DNA from: Arthrobacter sp. Bz4 | Lineage (GTDB): Bacteria > Actinomycetota > Actinomycetes > Actinomycetales > Micrococcaceae | Length of the DNA stretch: 64,000 nucleotides | Assembly: GCF_003075455.1 (NCBI RefSeq) | Contig: NZ_QDAE01000014.1 | Coordinates: 26,710-90,709 of the forward strand | Reading direction: 5' to 3' | Shown: positions 49,726 through 58,322 of the stretch, piece by piece | Layout of the letters: the number at the start of each line of letters is the position of its first letter | Position numbering within the stretch: position 1 is the stretch's first letter | Notes under the pieces: model-generated | Database searches by the model: none | Seen by the model: only the letters and a program-made list of their open reading frames with translations | Told to the model about the DNA's origin: nothing | Made by a program: the position numbers and the translations under genes

Positions 49726-51051
49726 GTGACCGCTACCCAAGACTCCGCCGCCCCATCCGCACTGCGCATCGACACCTTCACGGTGACCGCTGAGACAGAT
49801 TCCTCATCCGACGGTGCCCTGGCCCACTGGTTCGAAGCGGTCCGGTTCGGCTTCCACGAAGCCCGCACCGAGCCGGAGGATCTAGCCACCTATGCCGCGG
49901 CGTTCACCTCCGACAGCCGGACCCTGTGGGGTGCCTACGACGACGCTGCCAGTGCACACGCGTGGGATGCCAGCATTCCGGTGGCCACCTACGCCACCAT
50001 GGTCAACTCCCTCAACGTCGGCAACGGCCAGTTGCTTGACGCGCACCAGATCACTGCCGTCACCGTGCGCCCCACCCACCGCCGTCGTGGGCTGCTGCGC
50101 ACCATGATGACCAGTGATCTGCAGTCCGCCGCGTCCAAAGGTCTCGCCATCGCAGCGCTGACCGCATCGGAGGCGACCATCTACGGCAGGTTCGGTTTCG
50201 GTGCTGCAACGTTCACCCGCAACATCGAGGTGGATGTGAAGGAGCGGTTCGCGTTGCGCACGCCGGCGTTCGGTGTCACCGAGATCGTGGCACCGGCCTC
50301 CGCGGCAGCACTGTCCGAACAGATTTTCGCCCGGTTCCATCACGCCACCACCGGTTCGGTGGGACGCCAGTTCGCCTACCCGCAGCGTGCCTCCGGCCGC
50401 TGGGGCGAGGAACGGCCCGTCGAGGACAAGGGTGTGCGCGTCGCGGTGCATTACGACGACGACGGCCGGCCCGACGGGTTCGTGTCCTACAAATTCTCCG
50501 GCTGGGGGACCACCCCGTACACGATGAAGATTGTTGATCTGGTCGCCGTCTCCGACGCCGCCTACCTCGAGCTGTGGCGTTACCTTGGCGCAATCGACCT
50601 CGTCCAGCGCATCACCTTCGATCTGGCACCCGTGAACGACCCCCTGCCGTGGGCCCTGCAGGATCGTCGCTGCTACAAACTCATTGGCGACGAGGATGTC
50701 CTGTGGCTGCGCATCCTCGACCCCATTGCTGCCCTCGAAGCACGGGGTTACCAGGGTGCGGGAACGGTCAGCCTGGAAATCGTGGATCCTCTCGGCTATG
50801 CCGCGGGCCGGTTCCGGTTGACGGTCGAGAACGGCTCCGGGTCGGTGGCACGACTCGACGACGACGCCGACACGCAGCTCCGCGTCGATGTCACGGCTCT
50901 CGGGTCGATGTATCTGGGCGGCGTTCCAGCCCGGACCCTGGCCGCTGCCGGGCACCTCACCGAACAGGGGCCCACAGGACAGGGGAGCCTCGCCGTCGTC
51001 GACCGGATCTTCCAGACCCCGACCGATCCGTACTGCATTACCCACTTCTGA
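49726..51051 (+). CDS. Eis-type GNAT acetyltransferase
   Basis: A 441-residue protein of the Eis family. The first GNAT unit has the acetyl-CoA loop ITAVTVRPTHRRRGLLRTMM (about residues 108-127), YGRFGFG follows, and a second degenerate GNAT unit begins around residue 180. The C-terminal sterol-carrier-like region (from about 330, GAGTVSLEIVDPLGYAAGRFRL) ends in ITHF, whose terminal carboxylate takes part in catalysis in this family. Eis proteins acetylate aminoglycosides or lysines in hexamers. The GTG start at 49726 lies 15 bases downstream of a possible TAGGCT box. Native substrate is unknown. Confidence 0.87.
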   Translation: MTATQDSAAPSALRIDTFTVTAETDSSSDGALAHWFEAVRFGFHEARTEPEDLATYAAAFTSDSRTLWGAYDDAASAHAWDASIPVATYATMVNSLNVGNGQLLDAHQITAVTVRPTHRRRGLLRTMMTSDLQSAASKGLAIAALTASEATIYGRFGFGAATFTRNIEVDVKERFALRTPAFGVTEIVAPASAAALSEQIFARFHHATTGSVGRQFAYPQRASGRWGEERPVEDKGVRVAVHYDDDGRPDGFVSYKFSGWGTTPYTMKIVDLVAVSDAAYLELWRYLGAIDLVQRITFDLAPVNDPLPWALQDRRCYKLIGDEDVLWLRILDPIAALEARGYQGAGTVSLEIVDPLGYAAGRFRLTVENGSGSVARLDDDADTQLRVDVTALGSMYLGGVPARTLAAAGHLTEQGPTGQGSLAVVDRIFQTPTDPYCITHF

Positions 51052-51077
51052 CCCGGCACCCGGCGTCGCCCGCCGCT

Positions 51078-51107
51078 TTGACCTGTGTTGGCGCAAACGG
51101 CTAGACT
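51078..51107 (+). promoter_or_regulatory. Probable sigma-70 promoter of rpsA
   Basis: TTGACC (-35) and TAGACT (-10) with an 18-base spacer lie 171 bases before rpsA. This gives a long leader (about 160 bases), possibly used for autoregulation by S1. Confidence 0.65.
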
Positions 51108-51278
51108 AGACGGGCGTGTAATGCGCACTGCGAAACGGGTTGCCAAGCAGCATCAGGTAAGTCGTTTTCTCTCCAAAAGTCCACTTCCGGACGAGCTCCA
51201 TCTGAATCAGCAGAGTTTCCTGTTGCCCAGGCGTCGCTCTCCGGATCAACTAATCATCCACAACGGAGTCCCAACTAC

Positions 51279-52778
51279 ATGACCATCACCACCACCGAGA
51301 AGCCAGGTGCACCGCAGGTCGCGATCAACGACATCGGCACCGCTGAGGACTTCCTCGCAGCCATTGACGCCACCATCAAGTACTTCAACGACGGAGACCT
51401 CGTTGAAGGAACGGTAGTCAAGGTTGACCGCGACGAAGTTCTGCTCGACATCGGTTACAAGACCGAGGGTGTTATCCCTTCCCGTGAGCTGTCCATCAAG
51501 CACGACGTTGATCCCGGAGACGTTGTCTCCGTTGGCGATCAGGTCGAAGCACTGGTGCTCACCAAAGAGGACAAAGAAGGCCGACTGATCCTGTCCAAGA
51601 AGCGCGCTCAGTACGAGCGTGCCTGGGGCGATATCGAGAAGGTCAAGGAAGAAGACGGCGTCGTCACCGGTACGGTCATCGAAGTTGTCAAGGGTGGACT
51701 CATCCTCGACATCGGCCTCCGCGGCTTCCTGCCCGCGTCCTTGGTTGAGATGCGTCGTGTACGCGATCTTGCTCCCTACATCGGTCAGAAGATCGAAGCG
51801 AAAATCATCGAGCTGGACAAGAACCGCAACAACGTGGTCCTGTCCCGCCGTGCCTGGCTCGAGCAGACCCAGTCCGAGGTGCGTTCCACGTTCCTCAACA
51901 AGCTGGAAAAGGGCCAGGTTCGTCCGGGCGTTGTCTCCTCGATCGTCAACTTCGGTGCCTTCGTGGACCTGGGCGGCGTCGACGGACTCGTTCACGTTTC
52001 CGAGCTGTCCTGGAAGCACATCGATCACCCCTCCGAGGTTGTCGAAGTTGGCCAGGAAGTCACCGTCGAGGTTCTCGAGGTGGACCTGGACCGCGAGCGT
52101 GTCTCACTGTCGCTCAAGGCCACCCAGGAAGATCCATGGCAGACCTTCGCCCGCACCCACGCCCTCGGGCAGGTTGTTCCGGGTAAGGTCACCAAGCTGG
52201 TTCCCTTCGGTGCATTCGTTCGCGTCGAAGACGGCATCGAAGGCCTGGTCCACATCTCCGAGCTGGCAGTCCGCCACGTGGAGCTGGCAGAGCAGGTTGT
52301 CTCGGTTGGCGACGAACTGTTCGTCAAGGTCATCGACATCGACCTCGAACGTCGTCGGATCTCGCTCTCCCTCAAGCAGGCTAACGAGGGCGTCGACGCC
52401 GACAGCACCGAGTTTGACCCGGCTCTGTACGGTATGGCTGCCGAGTACGACGAAGAAGGCAACTACAAGTACCCAGAGGGCTTCGACCCAGAGTCCAACG
52501 AATGGCTCGAGGGTTACGACTCTCAGCGCGCAACCTGGGAAGCTCAGTACGCTGAAGCCCAGTCACGCTGGGAAGCTCACAAGAAGCAGGTTGTGCAGCA
52601 CGCATCTGACGATGCAGCTGCTGCCAACGAGCCAGTCGAGTCAAGCTCCACGAGCTACTCCTCTGAGCCAGCCGCCACTGAGAGCACGAACGCCAGCAGC
52701 AACAGCAACGTCGGCACGGGTACGCTCGCGTCAGACGAGGCACTTGCCGCACTGCGCGAAAAGCTGACCGGCAACTAA
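51279..52778 (+). CDS. rpsA: 30S ribosomal protein S1
   Basis: A 499-residue ribosomal protein that helps mRNA bind the 30S subunit. Four S1 RNA-binding domains are visible: GDLVEGTVVKVDRDEVLLDIGYKTEG (about residues 35-110), GVVTGTVIEVVKGGLILDIGLRGFLPAS (about 120-190), GQVRPGVVSSIVNFGAFVDLGGVDGLVHVSEL (about 205-280) and GQVVPGKVTKLVPFGAFVRVEDGIEGLVHISEL (about 290-370). A C-terminal Gln/Ser/Ala-rich tail follows; this four-domain form is usual for high-GC Gram-positives. Codon use is strongly biased to preferred codons, as expected for a highly expressed gene, and a strong terminator follows. Confidence 0.98.
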   Translation: MTITTTEKPGAPQVAINDIGTAEDFLAAIDATIKYFNDGDLVEGTVVKVDRDEVLLDIGYKTEGVIPSRELSIKHDVDPGDVVSVGDQVEALVLTKEDKEGRLILSKKRAQYERAWGDIEKVKEEDGVVTGTVIEVVKGGLILDIGLRGFLPASLVEMRRVRDLAPYIGQKIEAKIIELDKNRNNVVLSRRAWLEQTQSEVRSTFLNKLEKGQVRPGVVSSIVNFGAFVDLGGVDGLVHVSELSWKHIDHPSEVVEVGQEVTVEVLEVDLDRERVSLSLKATQEDPWQTFARTHALGQVVPGKVTKLVPFGAFVRVEDGIEGLVHISELAVRHVELAEQVVSVGDELFVKVIDIDLERRRISLSLKQANEGVDADSTEFDPALYGMAAEYDEEGNYKYPEGFDPESNEWLEGYDSQRATWEAQYAEAQSRWEAHKKQVVQHASDDAAAANEPVESSSTSYSSEPAATESTNASSNSNVGTGTLASDEALAALREKLTGN

Positions 52779-52797
52779 GGTCCAGCACTAGCACCTG

Positions 52798-52831
52798 AAA
52801 AGGCCCCCACCGCAATGGTGGGGGCCTTTTT
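52798..52831 (+). terminator. Rho-independent terminator of rpsA
   Basis: AAAAGGCCCCCACC pairs with GGTGGGGGCCTTTT around a 5-base loop, followed by TTTTT. It ends transcription 20-50 bases after the rpsA stop. Confidence 0.95.
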
Positions 52832-52899
52832 CGCGCCCAATTTCGTTCAGTCTCGCGTTTTGCCTGCCGTGTTCGGGCGCACGCACCAGAGGGGGCTGC

Positions 52900-53634
52900 T
52901 CAGCGTGAGTCTGAACCCGGGAGCGCGTGGCCCGGTGCAACCCTGGCTTCGGCATAGGACGGTTCCCGGAGCGCCCGGGTCCAGGCATAGGTTTCGGATC
53001 CGGGCAGCGGGCGCCGGACCGGGTCAAAACGCAAACCCGTCGGATCACCGCCCCGTGCCACCAGCACCGGCTCAAGCTCTTCCAGGGTCAGCACCAGAGT
53101 GCCGAACCGGGTCCAATCACCCAGGGGACGGCTGAAGCACAGGGCCAGTTCCAGGGGACGCTTCGCCAATCCCACACGGAGCCCGGCAGGCGTGGCTGGC
53201 ATCCGGCCACTCGGGTCAAGAGGAAAAGCCGCCAGCAGAACGGCTGACTTCCCGCCCTTGTACGGCATCATTGACGTGAATTTGGCGGCTTGGACATTCC
53301 GCTGCGGGAGCAGGACGAACCGGGCGGGAAATGACGCACCGGTGGATGCGAGCAGCACATCAAAGTGGTCAGACCCGTGGGGGACCCGTAAGGCCAGGCC
53401 AAGAATGTCAGGGCTCCAGCGCGGTAGCCCGACCGAGCGGGACAGCCGCGCCTGGATCGGGTCCTGGCCGGTGCCGTCGATCCAGGATATGCCGCTGGAA
53501 ACAGGTGGCCCGGTCCGGGTGAGTGTCCCGGTGAGCCAAACGCCGTCGGGGTGAATAGGACGCTGCGGCCTTACGGCTTTCATCGTAGCGAACAGGCTGG
53601 CGAACCCCTTGCCGAGTGCGGTCGTGACGCGCAT
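52900..53634 (-). CDS. Conserved-looking protein of unknown function
   Basis: A 244-residue soluble protein with no signal peptide or membrane helix. It begins MRVTTALGKGFASLFATMKAVRPQRPIHPDGVWLTGTLTRTGP, which has a faint resemblance to the opening of catalase-related proteins (HPxGxxLTGTL), and continues with beta-rich text (DILGLALRVPHGSDHFDVLLASTG and FTSMMPYKGGKSAVLLAAFPLD). Catalytic residues of catalase are not evident. It sits 3 bases downstream of the APC permease and is probably co-transcribed. Function unknown. Confidence 0.65.
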   Translation of the reverse strand: MRVTTALGKGFASLFATMKAVRPQRPIHPDGVWLTGTLTRTGPPVSSGISWIDGTGQDPIQARLSRSVGLPRWSPDILGLALRVPHGSDHFDVLLASTGASFPARFVLLPQRNVQAAKFTSMMPYKGGKSAVLLAAFPLDPSGRMPATPAGLRVGLAKRPLELALCFSRPLGDWTRFGTLVLTLEELEPVLVARGGDPTGLRFDPVRRPLPGSETYAWTRALREPSYAEARVAPGHALPGSDSR

Positions 53635-53637
53635 CGG

Positions 53638-54990
53638 TCAGTGCTTCACTTCTCGGTCGGAGTCCGCGGTGCGGTCCGGGGCGGAGCGGCGGGTCGTGCG
53701 GTGTTGAATCGCATACAGCACCAGGCCAATAGCCACCAGGATTCCCGCGCGTAACCAGATGTCGGCGCTCTGCTGCGTCATGAGCAGGACACAGGACGCG
53801 ATCGCCAGGTAGGGAAAGATCACCGGAATCTGGAAGTGCTGGTGGTCCACTCGGTCCTTGCGAAGCACCAGCACGGCGATGTTGGTGCTGAGGAACACGA
53901 ACAGCAGCAGCACCACGACCGTCTCCGCCAGCGATGCCAGATCACCGGTGCTGCTGAGGATCATCGCGGCAACGGTGGTCGCAATGATCGCGACCCACGG
54001 TGTGCGCCGGTTGGGGAGTACCCGGCCCAGCACCGATGGCAGCAGGCCTTGTTCGGCCATCCCATAGGTCAGCCGGCTTGCCATGATCATGGTGAGCAGC
54101 GACCCGTTGGCGACGGCGATGAGGGCCACCAGTCCGAAGATCCACTCGGGGATCCCGAACCCGGTGGCGTTGACGACGTCGAGCAGTGGCGACGCCGAAC
54201 CCGCCAGGTCGGCTGCGGGCACAGCGGCGGAGGCTGCCAGGCCAATCAGGACGTAGACAACACCCGCAGTAAAGAGTGCGCCGAAGAGCGCGCGAGGGAA
54301 CACCCGGCTGACATCCTTGACCTCCTCTGCGACATTCGCCGACACTTCGAACCCGACAAACGAGTAGTAGGCAATCAGGGTGGCAGCCAGTACCGCGGAA
54401 GCCGGCCCCACGCCGTCGGGAAACTGGGTGACCCTGCTGAGGTCGCCGTTGCCCTGCGCGAGGAAGAGGCCGACGACGACAATCACCAGGACGAGGCCCG
54501 AGACTTCGACGACCGTCATGACCACGTTGGTGCGCACTGACTCTCGGATGCCGCGGGCATTCAGGGCTGCGACCAGCAGGAGGAAGACCAGCGACGCCGG
54601 GCCCGCCGGGACGTCGATGAAGGCGGACAGGTACGCGCCGGAGAATGCCTGGGCCAGGCCGGCGGCACTGGTGACACCGGCAGCCAGCATGCAGAAGCCC
54701 ACCAGGAAAGAGATCAGGGGCTTCCGGTAGGCAAGTTCGGCGAAAACGGCGGCTCCGCCCGCTTTCGGGTACTTGGTGACGAGCTCCGCGTAGGAACCCG
54801 CTGTGAGCAGTGCCAGCCCCAGAGCGACGAGCAGGGGCACCCAGATGGCACCGCCCGCTTCACCTGCCACCACCCCGACCAGCACATAGATGCCCGCACC
54901 CAGCACATCGCCGAGGATAAACAGGTAGAGCAACGGGCCGGTAATGCCCTGCTTTAGCTTGGACGGGGCTGACTGCTGAGCTGTCGACAT
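53638..54990 (-). CDS. APC superfamily amino acid permease
   Basis: A 450-residue transporter with about 12 helices. The first helix has LFILGDVLGAGIYVLVG with the helix-break glycines, and later landmarks are YAELVTKYPKAGGAAVFAELAY, AYYSFVGFEVSANVAEEVKDVSRVFP and YGMAEQGLLPSVLGRVLPNRRTPW, all typical of the cationic or broad-range amino acid group. The start at 54990 follows a TATACT box 6 bases upstream, so the message may be leaderless. It precedes the unknown gene at 52900 in one operon. The substrate cannot be read. Confidence 0.88.
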   Translation of the reverse strand: MSTAQQSAPSKLKQGITGPLLYLFILGDVLGAGIYVLVGVVAGEAGGAIWVPLLVALGLALLTAGSYAELVTKYPKAGGAAVFAELAYRKPLISFLVGFCMLAAGVTSAAGLAQAFSGAYLSAFIDVPAGPASLVFLLLVAALNARGIRESVRTNVVMTVVEVSGLVLVIVVVGLFLAQGNGDLSRVTQFPDGVGPASAVLAATLIAYYSFVGFEVSANVAEEVKDVSRVFPRALFGALFTAGVVYVLIGLAASAAVPAADLAGSASPLLDVVNATGFGIPEWIFGLVALIAVANGSLLTMIMASRLTYGMAEQGLLPSVLGRVLPNRRTPWVAIIATTVAAMILSSTGDLASLAETVVVLLLFVFLSTNIAVLVLRKDRVDHQHFQIPVIFPYLAIASCVLLMTQQSADIWLRAGILVAIGLVLYAIQHRTTRRSAPDRTADSDREVKH

Positions 54991-55061
54991 TCCCGAAGTA
55001 TATTCCAGAAAGTAAGTTCACTGATCATTGCGTGACGGGGCCGGTTTCCGGACCGGCCGCC

Positions 55062-56188
55062 TCAGCGCCGGGTAGACACTGTGACGGTGAATTTTGGGTT
55101 CCTGGCGGCCTGCCGGGTGGGGCCAACCATGGAGGCGAGCGGAGTCCGATACTGGAGGTGGCTGTTCCAGACCGTCCAGAGTTCACCTCCCGGTTTGAGC
55201 ACCCGGCCAGCATCGGCGAAAAGCTTCAGGGCAATCCCGGAGTGAACGGTGCCCTCCATGTGAAAGGGCGGGTTCAGCACAATGAGCTCGGCTGATGAGT
55301 CGGGCATCGAGGACAGGGCATCATCCCGCACGACCGTGATCCGGTCGCCGACACCATTGGCATCGGCAGTCGCGCGGGAGGACGCAACAGCTGACGCCGA
55401 CTGGTCCGTTGCAACAACCTCCATCGCAGGCCGCGTGAGGGCGAGATAGGCGGCAATCGTGCCATTGCCCGACCCCAGATCGATTGCCTGCCCCGCAGCT
55501 CGGGCCGCGGAGAGGGCAGGGAGCAGGTACCGGGTCCCCGCATCCAGTTTGGCGCCACCAAAGGTGCTGCCGAAAGCCTTGAGGATCAGCGGTGCGGGCA
55601 GGCCGACGTCGTGCTTCTCCTCCACCAGAAACCCGCTGGCGGAGGTGGCCACGGGCGCCGACGCCGTCAGGATCCGGGACTTCTGGCGTGCCAGTCCGGC
55701 AGCCACAGTGGTGAAGTGGCGGGCCAGGATGCCGTTCATCGCGGTGGTCATGTGTTTGACCCGGCCGCCGGCGAACACAGTGACGTCCGGGCTCGCGTAG
55801 CGGGCGATCGTCCACGCGATCTCATCCAGCGCGGCTAGCGACCTGGGCAGCTGCAGCAGGACCGTGCGGGCGCCAGCCAACAGGGCCTCGTTGAGCGGAT
55901 AGTGGGAGAAGGCCGCGGCCAGGCCGGCGGTGTGCGCATTGGCTGTCAACGCGAGCTCACCGGAGAGCGGGTCCTGGTGGGTGCGAATCGAGTGTGCCCC
56001 ATGCAGCGCGGCGGCGCCGAGAGTGAGCGCACCGTAGTGGTCCCCAATGACGACGACGCGTCCCGGTCGGCGGTGATCGCCGGGCCGGCGGTGTCGAGGA
56101 GGAGCCGATCGGTGGCGTCGAACGCAAAGAGGTTCGGGGCCTCGACGTCGGGAGCCCGTCGAAGGTTGTCGAAGGAAAAGTCAGTCAC
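55062..56188 (-). pseudogene. RsmC/RlmG-type rRNA guanine-N2 methyltransferase, frameshifted
   Basis: Two overlapping frames together make one methyltransferase of about 375 residues. The first frame (55946-56188) gives MTDFSFDNLRRAPDVEAPNLFAFDATDRLLL…RDA and then loses the family. The second frame (55062-55949) is open upstream and restores VVVIGDHYGALTLG and so on. The break is at about 56058, where one G is missing. The catalytic half has AIDLGSGNGTIAAYLAL for S-adenosylmethionine, VATDQSASAV and VLNPPFH, the NPPF motif of N2-guanine rRNA methyltransferases. A base deletion (true or sequencing error) separates the N-terminal non-catalytic domain from the catalytic one. The start overlaps the end of the YigZ gene by 8 bases. 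Confidence 0.82.
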
Positions 56189-56852
56189 AGTCCACCCATT
56201 TCAGGTCGAGTAGTTGGGCGCCGGACTGGCCGGCGGTCAGTGAGGCGAGGCGGGCGCGAAACTCGTCGATCGATGCGTTCCCGGCCGGTATGGCCACCCG
56301 GATGGTGGCCCGTTCCGCCGGATAGTCGGTTCCCAGGACGTCGACGCCTGCGTTGCGGAGCTCGTTTTCGACCCGCCCCGCGTCGGTGTGAGCCACCGGG
56401 ACCACCAGGAGCTGCAACAGTCGTCGTCGGACACGTGGCGCCGAGTCCAGCGCCTGGGAGACAGCGTCGGAATAGGCGCGCACCAGTCCGCCAGCACCAA
56501 GCAACACTCCACCGAAATAGCGGACCACCACCACCGCGACGTCGCTCAGGTCAGCCTCACCATCGGCATTGTCGCGTTTGAGGATGGCGTCCAACATGGG
56601 GGCACCGGCGGTGCCGGACGGTTCGCCGTCGTCGTTGGCGCGCTGGACCGACCGATCAGGACCCAGCACGACGGCGCTGCAATGGTGGCGCGCGTCGTGG
56701 AACTCCCGGCGCAGCTCGGTGAGAAGCAACCGCGCCTCGTCCTCGCTGGCAATCCGCCGGACGACAGTGATGAAGCGTGACCGGCGCACATCGGTCTCGT
56801 GGCGGTGCTCGCCCCGGACCGTTGTGTAGCCGATTATTCCACTGTCATTCAC
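56181..56852 (-). CDS. YigZ/IMPACT family protein (UPF0029)
   Basis: A 223-residue protein with the UPF0029 N-terminal domain: RSRFITVVRRIASEDEARLLLTELRREFHDARHHCSAVVLG, DDGEPSGTAGAPMLDAI and VVVVRYFGGVLLGAGGLVRAYSDAVSQAL are all diagnostic. A DUF1949 ferredoxin-like domain follows. IMPACT homologues in eukaryotes modulate translation stress; the bacterial function is uncertain. I start it at GTG 56852, where the family begins (VNDSGIIGYTTV); the frame runs on to 57032 with no similarity. It overlaps the methyltransferase start by 8 bases, giving a likely operon. Confidence 0.9.
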   Translation of the reverse strand: MNDSGIIGYTTVRGEHRHETDVRRSRFITVVRRIASEDEARLLLTELRREFHDARHHCSAVVLGPDRSVQRANDDGEPSGTAGAPMLDAILKRDNADGEADLSDVAVVVVRYFGGVLLGAGGLVRAYSDAVSQALDSAPRVRRRLLQLLVVPVAHTDAGRVENELRNAGVDVLGTDYPAERATIRVAIPAGNASIDEFRARLASLTAGQSGAQLLDLKWVDCD

Positions 56853-57053
56853 CGGCCCCAGTCTAGTGGGCGGGAGGTTGCGCCAGCGCAAATGCCCCAG
56901 TGACGAGCAGGCTCGGGGAGCAGGGACGGTCCTGCTCACCGGGCCTGCCAGCGGGGGAGCACCCGTACCCCGCCTGCCGAGGACTGCCGTGGACTGCCGT
57001 GGAGCCAGGCATCTGGAGGGCGGCGGGCACACCCCACGTATTAGGGTGGGGAC

Positions 57054-58271
57054 ATGCTCAGAATTGGCCTCACCGGCGGGATCGCAGCAGGGAAATCACT
57101 CGTCGCCTCAAGGCTGGCAGAGCTCGGTGGGGTGCTGGTCGACGCCGATGTGCTGGCCCGCGCGGCCGTGGAACCAGGATCGGCCGGGCTGGCAGCCGTC
57201 GCCGCCGAGTTCGGTGAGGAGGTGCTGCTTCCGGACGGTAGCCTGGATCGGCCAGCGCTGGCGGCAGCCATTTTCGGTGACCCGTCCCGCCGGATGACGT
57301 TGAATTCGATCATCCACCCGTTGGTGCGGGAACGCGCCCGTGAGCTGACGGCGGCTGCGCCCCCGGCCGCCGTCGTCGTGCAGGATATTCCCTTGCTGGT
57401 GGAGACCGGCCAGCAGCACCAGTTCCATTTGGTGGTGGTGGTCGACGCTCCCGACAGCGTCCGGATCGAGCGGCTGACCAGTCTCCGGGGAATGAGCGAC
57501 GACGACGCGCGGGCCCGGATTGGTGCGCAAGCCACGCGTGCCGAGCGGAAGGCAGCCGCCGACGTCGTCCTCGTCAACGACAGCACCCCACAGGATCTGC
57601 TGGCCGCCGTCGACCGCCTCTGGGACGAACGACTGGTGCCCTTCAACCACAACCTGGTGCGCGGCGTCCGGGCCGCACGCAGTGGTGGCCCGCAACTGGT
57701 GCCTTCCCGCGACGACTGGCCGGAACAGGCCGGACGGATCATGGGCAGGGTGCGTCTGGTTGATCCCCTGGTGCTGGCGGTCGACCATATCGGGTCGACC
57801 GCTGTGCCCGGGTTGGCCGCCAAGGATGTCCTCGACCTGCAGGTCACCGTCGCGACCCTTGAAGACGCCGACGCGATTGCCGGAAAGCTGGTCGCAGCAG
57901 GGTTTCCGCCGCTCGAAGGCATCACACGGGATGAACCCAAACAGGACGTTCCCGACCCCTCCCGATGGGGGAAGCGTCTGCACGCCAACGCCGACCCTGG
58001 TCGCGCGGTTAACCTTCATGTTCGGGTTGAGGGTTCGCCTGGATGGCGGTATGCCCTGTCGTTCAGGGACTGGCTGCGCTCCGACCTGGGCGCCGCGGCC
58101 CAGTACCAGGCGGAGAAGGAGCGGTGTGCGGCCCAGCACACCCGGGATGCGACTACCGAGGGCTACGCGGAGTGCAAGGAGAACTGGTTCACCACCGTCG
58201 CTGATCCGCTGCTGAAACGCTGGATTGCCGACACTGGCTGGACTCCTCAGCCCTCTTCTGCCGTCGGCTAA
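57054..58271 (+). CDS. coaE: Dephospho-CoA kinase fused to a GrpB-like (UPF0157) domain
   Basis: A 405-residue fusion. Residues 1-200 are CoaE, which phosphorylates dephospho-CoA in the last step of CoA synthesis: P-loop GLTGGIAAGKS (Lys14), GGVLVDADVLARAAVEPGSAGLAAV, NSIIHPLVRERARE and the lid with ERLTSLRGMSDDDARARI. Residues 225-395 are a GrpB/UPF0157 nucleotidyltransferase-like domain with VDHIGSTAVPGLAAKDVLDLQVTV, NLHVRVEGSPGWRYALSFRDWLR and the end KENWFTTVADPLLKRWI. The pairing is common in Micrococcaceae; the role of the second domain is not established. It lies 51 bases upstream of uvrB in the same direction. Confidence 0.95.
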   Translation: MLRIGLTGGIAAGKSLVASRLAELGGVLVDADVLARAAVEPGSAGLAAVAAEFGEEVLLPDGSLDRPALAAAIFGDPSRRMTLNSIIHPLVRERARELTAAAPPAAVVVQDIPLLVETGQQHQFHLVVVVDAPDSVRIERLTSLRGMSDDDARARIGAQATRAERKAAADVVLVNDSTPQDLLAAVDRLWDERLVPFNHNLVRGVRAARSGGPQLVPSRDDWPEQAGRIMGRVRLVDPLVLAVDHIGSTAVPGLAAKDVLDLQVTVATLEDADAIAGKLVAAGFPPLEGITRDEPKQDVPDPSRWGKRLHANADPGRAVNLHVRVEGSPGWRYALSFRDWLRSDLGAAAQYQAEKERCAAQHTRDATTEGYAECKENWFTTVADPLLKRWIADTGWTPQPSSAVG

Positions 58272-58293
58272 GTTGCCCCATTCAGGACGCTGA

Positions 58294-58316
58294 TTGTCCG
58301 GGGGAGGGTCTAACGT
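58294..58316 (+). promoter_or_regulatory. RecA-independent (PafBC-type) DNA-damage promoter of uvrB
   Basis: TTGTCCGGG followed after 8 bases by TAACGT matches the actinobacterial RecA-NDp consensus TTGTCRGTG-N8-TANNNT at 11 of its 13 specified positions. The -10 ends 6 bases before the ATG, which implies a leaderless or nearly leaderless message. Confidence 0.6.
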
Positions 58317-58322
58317 ATTTAT

